Shown piece by piece: positions 62,201 through 64,000 of a stretch of 64,000 nt of DNA (position 1 is its first letter; each line of letters starts with the position of its first letter). Under the pieces are notes generated by a model. The model was not told the DNA's origin and did not search any database. It was given only the letters and a program-made list of their open reading frames with translations. A program made the translations under genes and the position numbers. The DNA comes from Membranipora membranacea. Its lineage: Eukaryota > Bryozoa > Gymnolaemata > Cheilostomatida > Membraniporidae. Location: positions 31,560,001 to 31,624,000 of the forward strand of contig OU612065.1 in assembly GCA_914767715.1 (NCBI GenBank), read 5' to 3'.

Positions 62201-63309
62201 TTGTTACAAAAAATTTTCATCTAGTCCTCAAAGTTCTCCTCATTTTTCGCTAATAATATTAATCTTCCCAGCATCTATTTGTGTCAGCTGCTCACATTTT
62301 AGTGTGTATAGGTATGATGTCTCTATAGCAGTCACAAACTCCACATACTTTAGATTATGCTGCTAATACACATATTCTTCGACACATTTGATTGGATGCT
62401 AAAACAAGAGGCTCACTTAAAGTTATATCGATCATAAAGAACGATGAGCAAACTAAACTTCGTATTAATATAATTATCTGCTCATTACAGCATCACATCT
62501 CTTGTAAACCTCGAGGAGCTGAGTATATATGGTTCATTACATTCTGTGGGCCTGTCTACCTTACCTGAGGGAATTGGGAACCTTAAGAGTCTCAAGAAAG
62601 TAGTGATAACAAACTCATCTCTCAATAAGTTACCTGAAAGGTAGGTAAAGATCGTTTTGAGAATATTGCATCATGGTGCCAATAATTCTTAGTACTGCTT
62701 TCAAATTAGAATATGTTTAACCCAACTTACTAAAAACTGCACAGAATGCAGGCAACATTTTTTATAATCTACCTGCCTTTCAGAAATGTCTAATTTAGTA
62801 ATCATATAGTAATATTCATGAATGACTATAAGCAATTTCTTACATGATGTGTAATTGAAGTTGAAGATTACTCCACCTTCGGAAATATTTCAGTTCAGGC
62901 AATATTTTCACTTTGAACTTCACTGACAGTTCTTCTTCTGATTATATTGCCCTCCTTTTTAATCAACTTGATTCACATGTTTTGTGGTGCTAAAACTTGC
63001 ATAAAAAATTACGTAAATTTTTATTAGTTATGTTGTAGTCATAATTCCATATTTGTTCAGCTATTCATTTTCAGTAGCTCGGCAGCTTTCCAACGATATA
63101 TGGTATGTTGATATTCGGATCTTTGACATTACCTGAATATAATTATCTGTTCATTACAGCATCACATCTCTTGTAAACCTCGAGGAGCTGAGGATATCTG
63201 GTGCCTTAGCTTCTGAAGGCCTGTGTACCTTACCTGAGGGAATTGGGAACCTTAAGAGTCTCCAGAAAGTAGTGATAGCAAACTCATCTCTCAAAGAGTT
63301 ACCTGAAAG
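53210..63309 (+). CDS. LRR protein gene with tandemly duplicated LRR exons (3' end beyond window)
   Basis: Exons in phase: 53,210-53,300; 53,676-53,951; 54,424-54,649; then LRR exons 55,470-55,643, 59,140-59,274, 59,930-60,076, 61,031-61,177, 61,767-61,901, 62,491-62,640 and 63,160-63,309. The start MDLSSDSAKRRRLEAQAQ is basic and nuclear-signal-like. Exon 2 is a Gln/Ser/Pro-rich linker. Exon 3 (YEVWYRDDSDPGID, then LTLEDILSATQGHTVTH) leads into the LRRs. Each LRR exon starts phase 2 as (S/N/R)ITSLVNLEELSI and ends LPE(S/R), coding for two repeats (SLVNLEEL-I-G---LPEG and IGNLKSLKKVVI-NSSLKELPE) in 45 to 58 codons. All donors are GAAAG|GTAGGT or GTAAGT and acceptors TCATTACAG. No membrane segment or signal peptide is seen, so a cytosolic or nuclear recognition or scaffold role is likely (inference). 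At least 540 residues; the end is not in the window. Confidence 0.75.
54146..54169 (+). repeat. Poly-C tract
   Basis: An uninterrupted run of 24 C in an intron of the LRR gene. Shorter C runs occur in the modules near 11,907, 28,180 and 42,983. Confidence 0.95.
55190..55216 (+). repeat. AT microsatellite
   Basis: About eleven AT dinucleotides followed by GTGTATG, in an intron of the LRR gene. A similar TA run is at 16,113-16,132, and CACAGTATATA repeats are at about 17,810-17,840 and 30,605-30,650. Confidence 0.9.
56232..56252 (+). pseudogene. Truncated LRR exon relic
   Basis: TCATTACAG acceptor followed by CATCACATCTCTTGTAA, after which similarity to the LRR exons ends and a stop codon follows. 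It lies in the long intron between the first and second intact LRR exons. Confidence 0.6.
57000..57102 (+). pseudogene. Decayed LRR exon relic
   Basis: Begins CATCACATCTGTTGTAAAAC with a lost acceptor (TTACAC instead of TTACAG). It keeps GAAGAAATTGGGAAACTT (EEIGKL) and CTGCCTGAAAG followed by GTAAAC, but the middle is frameshifted and lost. Confidence 0.6.
57770..58074 (-). pseudogene. Ty3/gypsy-type integrase fragment
   Basis: Read on the minus strand from 58,074: a Zn-finger tail (NKCHQCRII), then WADFSVDVLSPIQ, then YVMVMVDYYSRFYDYS. This is the start of a retrotransposon integrase core, with the first catalytic Asp in SVDVLSP. After two in-frame stops near 57,845 and 57,830 the same frame still shows GDLHLYSDNT, the second-Asp region. 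No RT, RNase H, gag or LTR is recognised around it. It lies antisense in an intron of the LRR gene, in sequence absent from the sister introns. Confidence 0.75.
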
Positions 63310-64000
63310 GTAGGTAAAGATCGTTTTGAGAATATTGCGTCATGGTGCCAATCATTCTTAGTACTGCTTTCAAATTAGAATGAGTAGTCTGTTCAATAAT
63401 AAGTACAGGAGAAAACAATTCCAATTTCTAACATTGTCAATACCTGTTGAATGTTGATCTGGTACAAAAATAATTACCGAAATGTTTCAACTCTTCCTCA
63501 AAATTCTTGTCATTTTTTCTAATAATAATCTTTCTTGCATAGCATAGCTTTCTGCACAGAATGCAAGCTACATTTTTTTTAGAATCTACCTGCCTTTTGG
63601 AAATGTCAAATTTAGAAACGATATGCTAATATTCATAGTTCATGCAATATTTTTCTTTTGATGATGGTGCCCTCCTTTTTGAACAATTTGATGTACATGT
63701 CCTGGTTTGTGTCAAAAGTTTAGTTAGGCAGTACTCATTATAACATATAATATACATATATGTGAGAAGGCAAAACAAAGCAAGATGTGTACAAGGTGAG
63801 GCGAAATAGCATCAAACATTTTCTCTCCAATTATTAAAGCAAGAGCAAACAATTCCTTTTAAAACAGGCAGACAGCAGGGAGGGTTAAAACCTGCTGGTT
63901 GTTAATTTGTTACATAAGTCAACACCAAAGTGATTTAACTCACCCTCAACATTCTTTTTCTCTAATATTAATAATCATCCATGCATTTATTTATGTCAGC

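Larger units (their letters stand above)
55644..64000 (+). repeat. Tandem exon-intron duplication blocks of the LRR gene
   Basis: Introns repeat the same blocks in order: a GTAGGTATATATCATTTTC start, TTTGTTTGTACTGCATTC, GATTATGTGTATGAGGTG, TCCCAGCATTTATTTG, GATGTCTCTATAGCAGTC, and ATCGATCATAAAGAACGATG before each exon. Copies lie near 55.7, 58.1-59.1, 59.3, 61.2 and 61.9 kb. A different intron type (CATGGTGCCAATCATTC, TTAGTAATCATATAG) is near 60.2 and 62.7 kb. Duplication therefore copied exon plus intron, not exons alone. Confidence 0.85.

Overview
The window is nuclear DNA of a multicellular eukaryote, most likely an invertebrate animal. An early-branching metazoan such as a sponge would fit, but nothing here proves it. 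The reasons are GT-AG introns with consistent phases, short exons, AT-rich non-coding DNA, and animal-type families: a caspase, a COR-domain (ROCO-type) fragment, a PUS1-type tRNA pseudouridine synthase and an LRR gene. There is no bacterial operon structure, rRNA gene or CRISPR array. Most short open frames in the window are chance frames in introns and repeats.

Layout. About 1-46,550 is a head-to-tail array of one composite module: U1 (1-18,253), U2 (18,254-31,069), U3 (31,070-45,785) and a truncated U4 (45,786 to about 46,550). In order, each module carries the 3' end of a low-complexity coding exon, a caspase remnant, a small two-exon gene, a hAT-type MITE, the first three exons of a PUS1-like gene (often re-duplicated on a period of about 2,043 bp), a long inverted repeat, a CARD-like exon or its relic, a basic exon, and again the low-complexity exon. 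About 10.4 kb of U1 and U3 are nearly identical. U2 is more diverged and has its own insertions: a COR fragment between two direct repeats, a tRNA-like MITE and a 439-bp element.

The amplified genes are mostly broken. No PUS1 copy has an intact reading frame, and all stop at the same exon before the catalytic region. The caspases keep Cys in a QACAG motif and a recognisable p10, but the catalytic-His motif is not readable and there are frameshifts.

From about 45,650 to 49,815 the low-complexity exon is spliced in phase to an acidic C-terminal coding region. Its stop codon lies inside a 29-bp tandem repeat, and a possible alternative last exon lies 1.3 kb further on. From 49,816 to 53,209 I see mainly non-coding DNA with two copies of a long-TIR element. 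From 53,210 to the window end is one LRR gene. It has three unique 5' exons and then seven intact LRR exons, all phase 2-2, that arose by exon-intron tandem duplication. It also contains two decayed LRR exons and a gypsy-type integrase relic, and its 3' end lies beyond the window.

Taken together, the window looks like a fast-evolving locus of cell-death or innate-immunity type parts (caspase, CARD-like, COR, LRR) mixed with a bystander tRNA-modification gene. That functional theme is inference. All exon models were built by hand from splice signals and phase, without transcripts or database searches.
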